Assembly (NCBI RefSeq): GCF_003285015.1
Contig: NZ_QMFB01000045.1
Span: 1 to 33,548, forward strand
Length of the DNA stretch: 33,548 bases
Reading direction: 5' to 3'
Source of the DNA: Paenibacillus contaminans
GTDB lineage: Bacteria > Bacillota > Bacilli > Paenibacillales > NBRC-103111
The notes below the pieces were generated by a model, which worked only from the letters and a program-made list of their open reading frames with translations, was not told where the DNA came from and did no database searches. How positions within the stretch are numbered: position 1 is the stretch's first letter; every line of letters starts with the position of its first letter. The translations under genes and the position numbers were made by a program. Shown one piece after another: positions 16,436 to 24,855 of this stretch.

Positions 16436-17356
16436 ATGGATAACACATTTTATCTGGAGTATCACGGAGACATCGACGATATTCCGAGATTCCGAGAAAC
16501 GCAAGAACGTTTCGGCATCTATCATACAAACATTTCACGGACCCAAATGCATTATCACGACTATGCGGAAATTTCGTACTTCACGGGCGGAAGCGGTTTC
16601 GAAACTATAAATGGTGTCCGTCATCCGCTGCGGCAGGGTACGGTCTCTTTCCTTTTGCCCAATCATATGCACTCCATCTCAGGCGCGCCTGGTCAGCATG
16701 TTTACAAATATTGCTGTATGTTTGACATACAATTACTGTTCGGGCATCAGGAAGACAGTGAGTTTTCCAGATTGCTTGACTCCATCGGTACCGACTTACC
16801 TTCCTTCTTGGACTTCGAAGGCTCTGAGAAAGAGCAAATGAAACAAATTTTCGAGTTCTTATTAGAAAATTCCCGCGAAGCCGATACTCCCATTTATCGC
16901 CATCTGATTCGCACCAAGCTTACAGAGGCGGTCCTGATCTACATTCGCAGTGCGAGCCGCCAGCACTCCTATCATAACCCACTAATCGCGAACAGAAAGT
17001 CAGCAGCACGAACCCAGCTGTTTTGGCCAGTTCTGCGTTATGTCCATCTCCACTATCGAAAACCGCTCAGCCTGGAAGAACTGGCACAACGGTTCGAACT
17101 CAGTGTTTCTTATATCGGTTTGTCTTTTAAAAAGTATACAGGCAGTACCTTTGTGAAATATATCCATCAACTGCGAATTGAGACGGCAGACAATATGCTG
17201 CAACACACGAATATCAGCATAACCGATATTGCTATGGAAGTTGGGTTTGAATCGTTTCGTACATTTGCTCGCGTATTCCGTGAAATGAAAGGGATTACTG
17301 CCAACCAATTTCGCAGCTTGTCCAAACAAAAGAAGGATAACCATCCTGTCAAATAA
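16436..17356 (+). CDS. AraC-family transcriptional regulator with cupin sensor domain
   Basis: 306 residues. The N-terminal cupin fold shows TQMHYHDYAEISYF and LLPNHMHSISG, typical of sugar-responsive AraC proteins. The C-terminal region has two helix-turn-helix motifs (LSLEELAQRFELSVSYIGLS and ITDIAMEVGFESFRTFARVF). I chose the ATG at 16436 because AAGGA lies eight bases upstream. The ATG at 16400 has no ribosome binding site. The gene is divergent from the LamG/propeller copy 2 gene, a classical arrangement for a local regulator and its target, so it may respond to the carbohydrate handled by that locus. The effector is unknown. Confidence 0.88.
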   Translation: MDNTFYLEYHGDIDDIPRFRETQERFGIYHTNISRTQMHYHDYAEISYFTGGSGFETINGVRHPLRQGTVSFLLPNHMHSISGAPGQHVYKYCCMFDIQLLFGHQEDSEFSRLLDSIGTDLPSFLDFEGSEKEQMKQIFEFLLENSREADTPIYRHLIRTKLTEAVLIYIRSASRQHSYHNPLIANRKSAARTQLFWPVLRYVHLHYRKPLSLEELAQRFELSVSYIGLSFKKYTGSTFVKYIHQLRIETADNMLQHTNISITDIAMEVGFESFRTFARVFREMKGITANQFRSLSKQKKDNHPVK

Positions 17357-17404
17357 TGATCGGTCACCTTTCATTTCAGTGGAAAATGGCTAGGAATGCA
17401 AATA

Positions 17405-17430
17405 CGAAAAAAGCCGCGATTTACGCGGCG
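17405..17430 (-). terminator. Terminator of cwlJ
   Basis: Six-base stem GCCGCG/CGCGGC with a five-base loop, followed on the minus strand by TTTTTTCG. It lies about 85 bases after the stop of cwlJ and between that gene and the convergent AraC gene. Confidence 0.8.
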
Positions 17431-17514
17431 CTTAACGAGATATAGTTCTTATCAACCGACACATGGCTGCGATAAGTCAGGTTGTGATATCCTGAGCTCT
17501 TTTCGTTAATAAAA

Positions 17515-17958
17515 TTAATACGTATTATAGATGCTTTCACATTCTTCCGCGGTCGGTTCATAAAAACAGTGCTTCTTCCATCGTCCTACAAGCGGCTGAT
17601 TATACCAAGTAGGCGGACATGGTCCGGGATTTTCGAACGATCCTGGACGGAAATACCATAGGGAGAATTTGGCCGGCCAATTCCGCTCCCCATTCACAGC
17701 CCGTTGCGCCAGACGGCGTTCCCTCTCTCTTGCGTTTTGATAGTACATACCATGTTGTAATGCTTCGAATGCATGCGGCTGGTTGATCATTTGGGGAATG
17801 GTTCGAATTCCTTTAAAATCGGAGCAATTCGCTCTTATTCGGTTAATGCCAACATTCCCAACAAGGAGCATACCCATTTCGCCTTCGGTCTCAGCTTCAG
17901 CTCGGAGCAACCTTGCCAGCATATTAATATCCTGTTGCCTGGCTTTTACGACTGCCAT
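17515..17958 (-). CDS. cwlJ: Spore cortex-lytic cell wall hydrolase CwlJ
   Basis: 147 residues, very close in length and sequence to Bacillus CwlJ (about 142 residues). MAVVKARQQDINMLARLLRA, then EGMLLVGN-type and GNVGINRIRANCSDF, then QPHAFEALQHG and NWPAKFSLWYFRP are the conserved Hydrolase_2 blocks, with the probable catalytic glutamate in RAEAETEGE. CwlJ is carried in the spore coat and hydrolyses the spore cortex during germination, especially that triggered by Ca-dipicolinate. No signal peptide is present, as expected. AAAGAGGTG precedes the ATG. The partner gene gerQ is not adjacent here. It appears to be monocistronic, and expression in the mother cell is expected from the family. Confidence 0.93.
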   Translation of the reverse strand: MAVVKARQQDINMLARLLRAEAETEGEMGMLLVGNVGINRIRANCSDFKGIRTIPQMINQPHAFEALQHGMYYQNARERERRLAQRAVNGERNWPAKFSLWYFRPGSFENPGPCPPTWYNQPLVGRWKKHCFYEPTAEECESIYNTY

Positions 17959-18134
17959 TGGCTCACCTCTTTATATTTCTAGACTTATCATATTGTAGGT
18001 GAAGCGGATGTGTTACTCCGGCAAAGCAATAATAAATAGCCGTTCCACTACATACTTCTGATCCTTACTTCAACAAATGATGCAAGAACCGCCGAATAGC
18101 AAGATCCTCCGCACATTCCCCGTCAGTATACGCG

Positions 18135-18644
18135 TTATTTTTTGAACCTCGATTTAGCTCTCCATATTATTATTGAGAATGCTGCTGCGAATACAAATAA
18201 AAAAAGTAATATCAGTAAATAATTATTTTTCCAGCTCGGTTCTGTTAATCGGTCTAAAGCTTGAATGTCTTTGCTTGCTTCAGAAATCAGCTTATTCCCG
18301 CTACAAAGACCGGTTGATTCTTTGCCTTTAAGATTTTCTGTATAAACTAAATACGTTTTTCCTACTTCAAATTCTGTCCCGCACATTCCGAAGAAGCCGC
18401 TATACACATAACCATCTTCGAAGTTGCCTTTCCAGACCTTCGCCAGACTAAAAATATTCCCGCCATCTCTATCTTTACTAACCAAAGTACCTGTGAATAC
18501 GATACTAGAATGCTCAAATCTTTCTTCGACGCTTGGTTCGCCGCAACTACATGCGAACGCTTTTTTTGGACTGAGCACACTAACACTAACACTAACACTA
18601 ACTATCATACATATAGATAAAACAATCGATAAGATTCTTTTCAT
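18135..18644 (-). CDS. Membrane-anchored netrin/TIMP-like (NTR) domain protein
   Basis: 169 residues. A signal peptide ends KKAFA, directly followed by CSCGEPSVEERFEHSS, the CxC opening of bacterial NTR (tissue-inhibitor-of-metalloproteinase-like) domains. IVFTGTLVS and conserved cysteines in GMCGTEF and GLCSGN follow. A C-terminal transmembrane helix (about 139-161, YLLILLFLFVFAAAF) ends in a basic tail, so the domain should face outside. The hydrophobic core of the signal peptide contains VSVSVSV, encoded by a hexanucleotide repeat. The ribosome binding site is a poly-G run eight bases before the ATG. Its function in bacteria is poorly known; a role in protein interaction or secretion is a guess. 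Confidence 0.8.
   Translation of the reverse strand: MKRILSIVLSICMIVSVSVSVSVLSPKKAFACSCGEPSVEERFEHSSIVFTGTLVSKDRDGGNIFSLAKVWKGNFEDGYVYSGFFGMCGTEFEVGKTYLVYTENLKGKESTGLCSGNKLISEASKDIQALDRLTEPSWKNNYLLILLFLFVFAAAFSIIIWRAKSRFKK
18579..18602. repeat. Four tandem ACTAAC hexanucleotides
   Basis: Four perfect copies lie inside the signal-peptide codons of the NTR-domain gene, encoding alternating Val-Ser on the minus strand. As the unit is six bases, gain or loss would change signal-peptide length by two residues without shifting frame. Confidence 0.9.
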
Positions 18645-18791
18645 TAACGCTGCCCCCCCATGCCGCTTTTGTTTCTACAATTATAAATATAAACGGGGAA
18701 TGGAAATAATAGTTGCGCAAAAGCGTTTGACCTGCGGATCAGGATGGTTGCGCTCTCCGGGGGACAAAAGAAATTTCACATTTTTAATATC

Positions 18792-18817
18792 ATTAGAACA
18801 CCATCTAATAATATAAT
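18792..18817 (+). promoter_or_regulatory. Candidate -10 element and inverted repeat before the SLH gene
   Basis: An inverted repeat ATTAGA-N6-TCTAAT (18792-18809) lies just ahead of a consensus TATAAT (18812-18817), 47 bases before the start codon. The repeat occupies the place of the spacer, as an operator could. No clear -35 is seen. Confidence 0.3.
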
Positions 18818-18864
18818 TTGAGTATCCGAATCCCGTCGGAATATCTCGACATTGGAGGAATCCC

Positions 18865-20832
18865 ATGAACAAGTTGCGACGTAGGGCTTCTTTATTATCT
18901 ATACTTGGGCTGCTTGCCTTCTCGCCAATCACCGCTTGGGCAGCGGAACCGATTATTAAGCCGACTCTCCCGTCTTTTCCGTCTGTACCGATCATATTGA
19001 TCGATCCCGATGACGATTTCCCTTCGGGGTCCTTGGCGAACGCCACGTTGATCGAGCGCCGTTGGGAGTATTCCCACCTCAAGGGAGCGTATTATTCTCC
19101 GAGCCTGGCGGCAGACGGCACCTTATACGTCGGAAGCTGGAACAAATACTCAGACGGTGACGGGCTGGCCGCCATCGCACCAAACGGCAAGCCGTTGTGG
19201 AGCCTCCTCTCCGACAACGGCTATTACGACACGACCATCGGACCGGATGGCACTTTATACGCTGCAAGAGGGGGAGGCGGGCTCCAGCAAATATTCAAAG
19301 ACGGACGGACCGGATGGACGTACTCAGGTTCTATTACGGGGAAGATTTCTTTTTTGCCAGACGGAACGATTGTGCTCGCAGACTCGAATAAAATCGTATT
19401 TATCGACCCCGATGATGGTTCGATTATCCGGTCGGTCGCTGTGCCTTCGGTGCTCCCGCATTCGCTCAGCGTCGCCGCCGACGGCACTGTGTACGCCGTA
19501 TCCGGAAACTCGACTCTCTACTCGATCAAGCCGGACGGCAGCTTGAAATGGTCGCGCGACATGACCGGCGGCAGTGGCTCCGCTAACTACTTCGGTACCG
19601 CGCTCGGCTCTGACGGCACCGTGTACGCCGTAGCCAACAAAAACACCGTCATCGCCTATAAGCCGGACGGGAGTGTTAAAGATAAATTTACGGCATCCGC
19701 GGACATTTCGACGACGCCGGTCATCGACAAATCCGGCGAGTTGTACGTCGGACTCGTTAATGGCAAGATGGTCGGATTGAACACAGCCTTGGACGTGAAA
19801 TGGATCACCAAATTTAGCAATTCCATCACGCGAATCGTCGCCGGTCCGGGAGAGCTCGTGTACGTCTACAGCAGCGACGGTCAATATTTGTACGCGATTG
19901 CCACGGTCGACGGCAATGCCAAGTGGAAAGCCGAAGTGCCTCATAACAGCGGCGGCGGACACGGGAATATCGTTTTCTCCTCCGACGGCACCCTGTTTGC
20001 CAGCGGCTTTGGGCTGTTCGCACTCGGAACGCCGCCAGTTGCCAGCGTAACGCTGGATAAGTCGACGATTGAGCTGCAAGCCGGACAGAGCGTGGCGCTA
20101 ACCGCCACCGTCGCTCCCTCCGAAGCGGTCAATCGCAAAGTTAATTGGAAGAGCGACGATCCGAATGTCGCCAAGGTCGACGGTGCGGGCATCATAACGG
20201 CCGTGTCGGTGGGCAAAACCAAGGTGATCGCATCGACGGACGAAGGCGGCTACATGGCGATTAGCGAGGTGAACGTCAGCGCCTCGCCACCCCCCCGCAT
20301 CGTGTTGAAGGACATAGACGGCCATTGGGCCAAACCTGAGATTGCGAAAGCGGTGGAACTGGGAATTGTCTTCGGATACGAAGACGAGACGTTCAAGCCT
20401 GAAAAGGGCGTGACAAGGGCGGAGTTCGCGGTGATGCTCATGCGGGCTTTGAAGCCGGATGTGGGAGGCATTGCTCTGCCGTTCACGGACAAAAACGATA
20501 TCCCTTCATGGGCGGTCAAAGCCGTCGCTCAAGCCGCTCAGCTCAATATTGTAAGGGGCAATTCCGACGGAACTTTTCTTCCGTCGAACAACATCACGCA
20601 CGAGGAAATGCTGGCGATGGTCGTGCGCGCCTCAGGAAAAACGGTTCCGGATCCCGCGCCGACCAGCGGTTACGCCGACGACGCCGATCTTTCGGACTGG
20701 GCCAGGGGATCGGCATACGTCGCTAATCGGTATTCGCTTCTCGGCGGCATGAACGATAACAAGGTTCGGCCGAAGACCACGACCACTCGCGCTGAATCGG
20801 CAGCCGCCATCGTCCGCATGCTGGACATGTAA
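18865..20832 (+). CDS. Secreted PQQ-like propeller, Big2 and SLH-domain protein
   Basis: 655 residues with a clear signal peptide (LLSILGLLAFSPITAWA). Residues 60-390 contain many DGT-L/VYA repeats (ADGTLYVGSW, PDGTLYAARG, SDGTVYAVAN) of a PQQ-like beta-propeller. A bacterial Ig-like Big2 domain follows (VASVTLDKSTIELQAGQSVA, about 394-472), then three SLH domains (about 481-523, 542-585, 603-648; first and third keep TRAE, the second reads THEE). SLH domains bind pyruvylated secondary cell-wall polymer and hold the protein at the cell surface. GGAGG lies six bases before the ATG. It is monocistronic with its own terminator. The ligand of the propeller is unknown. Confidence 0.92.
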   Translation: MNKLRRRASLLSILGLLAFSPITAWAAEPIIKPTLPSFPSVPIILIDPDDDFPSGSLANATLIERRWEYSHLKGAYYSPSLAADGTLYVGSWNKYSDGDGLAAIAPNGKPLWSLLSDNGYYDTTIGPDGTLYAARGGGGLQQIFKDGRTGWTYSGSITGKISFLPDGTIVLADSNKIVFIDPDDGSIIRSVAVPSVLPHSLSVAADGTVYAVSGNSTLYSIKPDGSLKWSRDMTGGSGSANYFGTALGSDGTVYAVANKNTVIAYKPDGSVKDKFTASADISTTPVIDKSGELYVGLVNGKMVGLNTALDVKWITKFSNSITRIVAGPGELVYVYSSDGQYLYAIATVDGNAKWKAEVPHNSGGGHGNIVFSSDGTLFASGFGLFALGTPPVASVTLDKSTIELQAGQSVALTATVAPSEAVNRKVNWKSDDPNVAKVDGAGIITAVSVGKTKVIASTDEGGYMAISEVNVSASPPPRIVLKDIDGHWAKPEIAKAVELGIVFGYEDETFKPEKGVTRAEFAVMLMRALKPDVGGIALPFTDKNDIPSWAVKAVAQAAQLNIVRGNSDGTFLPSNNITHEEMLAMVVRASGKTVPDPAPTSGYADDADLSDWARGSAYVANRYSLLGGMNDNKVRPKTTTTRAESAAAIVRMLDM

Positions 20833-20841
20833 GTCAACAAG

Positions 20842-20887
20842 GGGCTGTCCCAAACGGTCTAAGGACCAGGGATAGCCCTGTCTTTTT
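20842..20887 (+). terminator. Terminator of the SLH-protein gene
   Basis: A ten-base stem (GGGCTGTCCC at 20842-20851 with GGGATAGCCC at 20869-20878, one G-U pair) followed by TGTCTTTTTG. It begins 10 bases after the stop codon. The rest of the gap to 21070 holds an A/T hairpin and no visible gene. Confidence 0.8.
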
Positions 20888-21070
20888 GTTTGAAAAACAA
20901 AAAGAAACTACTCTTTGGTAAAATGGAATACTATTTATCTCTTGATCACACGTCGAGTAGTCTAACCAGCTGTAGGGCTCAAACTCGAAAATGTTCCGTT
21001 CTCCAATGTATTATGGACTTCTTTATCTCATGCGCCGCATGAACGGATTGCTTTCGTCATACTTCTTTGT

Positions 21071-21808
21071 TCAGCCTTTAGCGATGGCATCATATACCGC
21101 ATTTGCAATTGCTTTTGCTCCGTCTGCATTTGGATGGATTCCATCTTTGTTAAACCATTGTCGATGGTTCTTCGTTACTTCATTAATATCTATTACCATT
21201 AAATCAAGCTCTTCAGCCAGCTCCTTGCCAGTTTCAACGACTACATCTACCTTATCTTTCTGTATATTGAATTTCATAGGGCCTTCCGTTTTGCCAATAA
21301 CATAATAGGGAGTAGCGGGAGTACAAAGATAGACAACGGGTTTTGATTCCAACTGAATATAGGATAACAGAAGCTTCCGATATTGTTCTTTAAACTCCTC
21401 TTTAGTTTTCCAATTTTGTACTTTTGAATCGTTAGTTCCAAACATAATGACAACAATATTCGGTAAGTAGGTTAAACTCTTCTGATAAATTTTCTCATCA
21501 ACATACGGATAATCACCTGTGGTCGTCGCAGTTCTGCCGCTATAACCGAAATTTTTCACATTATATCCGGTACCTAACAGGTTCTGTAATGTGATGGGAT
21601 AATTTTTCTCGTACCAGTTAACAACCCCAAATCCATAAGTAATGTTATCCCCAACAGCAGCAACTCGGATGTCATTACCCCTGACTTTATGATCATGCCT
21701 GATTGTTGAGACACCCATAAAAGTAGCCAGAAAGCCTAATGAACTTATTACCGTAACCAAAAGGATTACTACAAGTAAGAATTTTTTCTTCGTTTTTTGT
21801 TTTACCAC
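21071..21808 (-). CDS. Membrane-anchored SGNH/GDSL-fold protein lacking the expected serine
   Basis: 245 residues with an N-terminal membrane anchor (about 9-31). The SGNH blocks are recognisable: block I reads AAVGDNITYG instead of GDSITYG, block II has NFGYSGRTATT, block III FGTND (123-127) and block V KDGIHPN with Asp222 and His225. The nucleophilic serine position is Asn55 (codon AAC, 21644-21646). This predicts loss of normal hydrolase activity unless another residue substitutes. The start is a GTG with GGGAG six bases upstream. The gene stands alone between two terminators. By fold it would act on cell-surface esters, for example O-acetylated glycans, but the substitution makes that uncertain. 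Confidence 0.85.
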   Translation of the reverse strand: MVKQKTKKKFLLVVILLVTVISSLGFLATFMGVSTIRHDHKVRGNDIRVAAVGDNITYGFGVVNWYEKNYPITLQNLLGTGYNVKNFGYSGRTATTTGDYPYVDEKIYQKSLTYLPNIVVIMFGTNDSKVQNWKTKEEFKEQYRKLLLSYIQLESKPVVYLCTPATPYYVIGKTEGPMKFNIQKDKVDVVVETGKELAEELDLMVIDINEVTKNHRQWFNKDGIHPNADGAKAIANAVYDAIAKG

Positions 21809-21854
21809 TATTATCTCCCTACTTTAATAGACTTTGTAATTTCATATCAAACTG

Positions 21855-21893
21855 TTAAAACAAGGCTGCCATTTCGACAGCCCTGTGTTTTTC
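21855..21893. terminator. Terminator of the exporter operon (possibly bidirectional)
   Basis: The inverted repeat CAAGGCTG/CAGCCCTG (21861-21868 and 21879-21886) is followed by TTTT on the minus strand and by GTGTTTTTC on the plus strand. It lies 24 bases after the stop of the exporter gene. Confidence 0.7.
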
Positions 21894-21916
21894 ACAATGA
21901 TTGTTGACCGTAAAAC

Positions 21917-24091
21917 TTAACTTGCCTTCTGATCGACTTTATTAGAAACCATACTTTGACCTTCAATATCTACCTTCGGTAACATGCGGTCCAACCATTT
22001 TGGAATGTACCACGCCGATTTTCCCATGATAGCCATTACAGCAGGCACGAACGTCATTCTAACGATAAACGCATCAATGAATACCGCAGCCGTAAGAGCT
22101 AGACCCAAAGATTGAATGATTGGTTCATCCATAAAGATAAAGCCGCAAAATACAGAAATCATGATAAGTGCTGCAAGCGTTACGACTAGACCATTATGTT
22201 CCATACCGGTAATAACCGATTTCTTAGCGTCACCGCTGTGATTATAGTCTTCTCGCATTCTCGATACCAAGAAGACTTGGTAATCCATGGCTAAACCGAA
22301 TACGATCCCTACGACCAGTATAGGAAGGAAATTCAAAAGCGGCCCCACGTTCGTTATACCGAACAATTCGCTTAAATAACCGTCTTGGAAAACAAGCACA
22401 ACAGCACCGAGAGATGAGAAGATCGTAAACAGAAAACCTATTATCGCCTTTAGGGGAACCAATATAGAGCGAAACACGATAGCAAGGATAATCAAACCGA
22501 ACCCGACAATAGTTACGATGAAAATGGGTAAAGCGTTATTTAAACTTTCCGTTATATCCATATTCATAACGGCAACACCTGTAAGCATAATGTCTGCTTG
22601 GTACTTCTCCTCAATTTCCGAATTGTGTTTTCTAACCGTTTTAACGAGCTCTAGCGTTTGATCTGCTAAAGGCCCGTCACTTGGCATTAATGTTTGGATC
22701 GAGACTTTCTCCGATGGATTGAAGAATGGCTGTGACACACTTACAACGCCGTTCAATTTGCTAATTTCTTCCCTCACTACGGAAGCAACCTGCTTTGTTG
22801 TTTCGCTGTCGGAAGCATTCACTACGACTGTAATGGGGCCGTTAAATCCAGGCCCAAATCCTTCAGCCATAAGATCATAAGCTCGTCTTTCGGTCGTTTC
22901 GACGGACCTTGTCCCATTATCGGGAAGTCCGGTTTTCATGTGCAGCACAGGATAACACATAGCGCCGATTAAGATAAGAGTTACCAAAATGACGGGCGCT
23001 GGAAATCTCGAAACAAAACGTCCCCAAGCGCCAAATACATTCGAAGTTCGCTGCTTTGCTGCCGCTTTTCTTCTTTTCGGAATGATACGCTTCCCCATCA
23101 AGGAAAGAAGTGCAGGTAAAAGTGTAATGGAAACAGCGATCGCCATAAGTACCGTTAATGCAGCGGCGATACCCATCTCGGTGAGAAACGGAATGTTAAC
23201 CACAGCTAAGCCTACAAGTGCAATAATGACGGTAAGACCGGCGAAAATAACGGCACTTCCTGCAGTTGCAGTAGCAATAGCTATCGCTTCCGTTGTGTCT
23301 GATCGTTTGCTCGCTTCCTGCCGAACCCTGGAAATAATGAGCAGTGCGTAGTCAATCCCTACAGCAAGACCTAACATCGTCGATAATGCGGTTGAGGAAC
23401 TACCCATGGAAATGAAGCCTGATCCGAAATTTATGAGCATTATTCCTGCAATGACACCAACACCTGCTATTAGTATCGGGATTCCTGCGATAAGCATGGA
23501 CATAAATGTGATCGCTAGGATCATAAAGGCAACCAGCATGCCAATTAATTCAACACTAGCACCTCCATGACTGGTACTAAGTTGGACGGTACCACTTAAC
23601 TCCGTCTGAATTCCTGCATCTCTAGTGATATTAATATTGGACAAGACTTGATCTTTTGATTCTTGAGGAACATCCTCTGCGACAACACCATATGTCAAGC
23701 TGGCGTAACCGATCCGTTTATCCTGACTTACGGTTCCCATCGTATAGGGGTCCATGGCTGCGATGATTTCTTGATCTTTTTTGGAGGCATCGATAAAGGA
23801 CATGATTGCCTCTTTCATGTTTTCATCTTCAAGCGATTTTCCTTCGGGTGCTTTAAAAACGATTTGAACGGTTCCACCCTTTGGTTCATTATTTCCGGAT
23901 GAAAACTCTTTCGACAACAGATCATTGGCTTTTTGCGATTCCGTTCCCGGTATTGACATAGTTGTTGATTTCTCTCCATTAAAAGACACGCCTAACGTGA
24001 CGATTATACCCAAGATAAGAACCCAGGATAATAGGGTCTTCCCGCGATTATTGGCGCACCATCTTCCAAGTTTATAAAGCTTTTCTGCCAT
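21917..24091 (-). CDS. ydfJ: MMPL/RND-family exporter, YdfJ-like
   Basis: 724 residues, the same length as B. subtilis YdfJ as I recall it. The two-fold MMPL architecture is visible: a first membrane helix (LLSWVLILGIIVTLGVSF), an extracellular loop, a helix bundle containing AVGIDYALLIISRVRQE (about 240-256), and the repeat of both in the second half with GLAMDYQVFLVSRMREDY. The aspartates in GIDYAL and AMDYQV are the expected proton-relay residues. Such exporters use the proton gradient to move lipids or hydrophobic compounds. AGAGGAG is about 10 bases before the ATG. A kinase and regulator gene lie directly upstream and operator-like boxes lie in the 116-base gap. Confidence 0.9.
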   Translation of the reverse strand: MAEKLYKLGRWCANNRGKTLLSWVLILGIIVTLGVSFNGEKSTTMSIPGTESQKANDLLSKEFSSGNNEPKGGTVQIVFKAPEGKSLEDENMKEAIMSFIDASKKDQEIIAAMDPYTMGTVSQDKRIGYASLTYGVVAEDVPQESKDQVLSNINITRDAGIQTELSGTVQLSTSHGGASVELIGMLVAFMILAITFMSMLIAGIPILIAGVGVIAGIMLINFGSGFISMGSSSTALSTMLGLAVGIDYALLIISRVRQEASKRSDTTEAIAIATATAGSAVIFAGLTVIIALVGLAVVNIPFLTEMGIAAALTVLMAIAVSITLLPALLSLMGKRIIPKRRKAAAKQRTSNVFGAWGRFVSRFPAPVILVTLILIGAMCYPVLHMKTGLPDNGTRSVETTERRAYDLMAEGFGPGFNGPITVVVNASDSETTKQVASVVREEISKLNGVVSVSQPFFNPSEKVSIQTLMPSDGPLADQTLELVKTVRKHNSEIEEKYQADIMLTGVAVMNMDITESLNNALPIFIVTIVGFGLIILAIVFRSILVPLKAIIGFLFTIFSSLGAVVLVFQDGYLSELFGITNVGPLLNFLPILVVGIVFGLAMDYQVFLVSRMREDYNHSGDAKKSVITGMEHNGLVVTLAALIMISVFCGFIFMDEPIIQSLGLALTAAVFIDAFIVRMTFVPAVMAIMGKSAWYIPKWLDRMLPKVDIEGQSMVSNKVDQKAS

Positions 24092-24123
24092 CTAACGCTC
24101 ACTCCTCTTTTATTCATACATCC

Positions 24124-24129
24124 ATCATA
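24124..24129 (-). promoter_or_regulatory. Candidate -10 element of the exporter gene
   Basis: TATGAT on the minus strand, 33 bases before the start codon. The -35 position is only a run of T/A, consistent with activation by the regulator bound to the boxes just upstream. Confidence 0.4.
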
Positions 24130-24153
24130 AGCTGAGAGGAAAAATAAAAAATC

Positions 24154-24188
24154 GTACAAAAGGGCAACCCCCAAATGTACGATCGGGC
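24154..24188 (-). promoter_or_regulatory. Tandem operator boxes for the YdfI-like regulator
   Basis: On the minus strand GCCCGATCGTAC (24177-24188) and GCCCTTTTGTAC (24154-24165) are direct repeats of GCCC-N4-GTAC, 23 bases apart. The target of B. subtilis YdfI, as I remember it, is a tandem 12-mer GCCCRAAYGTAC; the two boxes match at 11 and 9 of 12 positions. A further 11-of-12 match (CCCCAAATGTAC, 24169-24180) lies on the plus strand, making an inverted repeat with arms ATCGTACA and TGTACGAT. The boxes sit just upstream of the candidate promoter of the exporter. Confidence 0.6.
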
Positions 24189-24207
24189 AAATCTATGAAA
24201 TTTCCGA

Positions 24208-24855
24208 TTATAAATGCAAGATCCTGCGCTCCACCGCCACGGCGACGGCCTGCGATCTCGAATCAACTCCCAATTTATTATAAATATTGGTTAAATGGGC
24301 CTTTACCGTCCGTTCGGATATGCCCATATCGAAGCCGATCTCTTTACTTCGAGAGCCACGGGCAATCGCTTGAAGCACGATCAATTCTTTGTCCGTAAGA
24401 GACATCTTCGCCGAGGATGTCTCTTTGGCTTGTACTAGCGTCTTGTTACCGAATACTTTCTCGGTAATTTCCGGAAGAAGCAATGTCTCCCCCCTCATCG
24501 CTGCATCAATCGAGCGAAATATCATCTCTCTTCCCGTATCCTTGAGCAAATACCCTTTGGCACCTAACGCCAGTCCTCGGATCATCATTTCATCCTCGTT
24601 ATAGGTTGTCAAAATAATGACCGGAATATCGAGGCCTTTAGCTTTGAGTGCTGTCATGGTATCTAAGCCGCCCATCTCAGGCATATTCAAATCCAATAGA
24701 ATAATGTCAGGCTTGTACGCCTCCCCCAGTCTGACCGCTTCCACACCGTTGGATGCTTCTGCGACTACCTCGTACCTTTGATTGGTTTCCAGGATCAACT
24801 TAAGTCCCTCACGAACGACTAGGTGGTCATCCACTATAAGAATCTTAATTGTCAT
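24208..24855 (-). CDS. ydfI: NarL/LuxR-family response regulator, YdfI-like
   Basis: 215 residues, in line with YdfI (about 213). The receiver has DDHLVVREGL, phospho-acceptor aspartate in IILLDLNMPEMGG and lysine in YLLKDTG. The C-terminal LuxR-type helix-turn-helix reads LTDKELIVLQAIARG and ISERTVKAHLTNIYNKLGV. AGGAG lies eight bases before the ATG, which overlaps the stop of the kinase gene (ATGA). When phosphorylated it should activate the exporter gene through the tandem boxes at 24154-24188. Confidence 0.92.
   Translation of the reverse strand: MTIKILIVDDHLVVREGLKLILETNQRYEVVAEASNGVEAVRLGEAYKPDIILLDLNMPEMGGLDTMTALKAKGLDIPVIILTTYNEDEMMIRGLALGAKGYLLKDTGREMIFRSIDAAMRGETLLLPEITEKVFGNKTLVQAKETSSAKMSLTDKELIVLQAIARGSRSKEIGFDMGISERTVKAHLTNIYNKLGVDSRSQAVAVAVERRILHL

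Noticed and set aside
18065..18148. A short minus-strand tail reading GECAEDLAIRRFLHHLLK after the NTR-domain gene
   Set aside because: It looks protein-like, but it has no start and only about 25 codons before stops upstream. It could be a remnant or chance, and I could not identify it.
20888..20935. A/T-rich hairpin (TTTTTGTTT / AACAAAAA) and following AAACTACTCTTTGG as a possible insertion-sequence remnant
   Set aside because: No transposase fragment, terminal repeats or target duplication could be found. It may only be the tail of the SLH gene's terminator.
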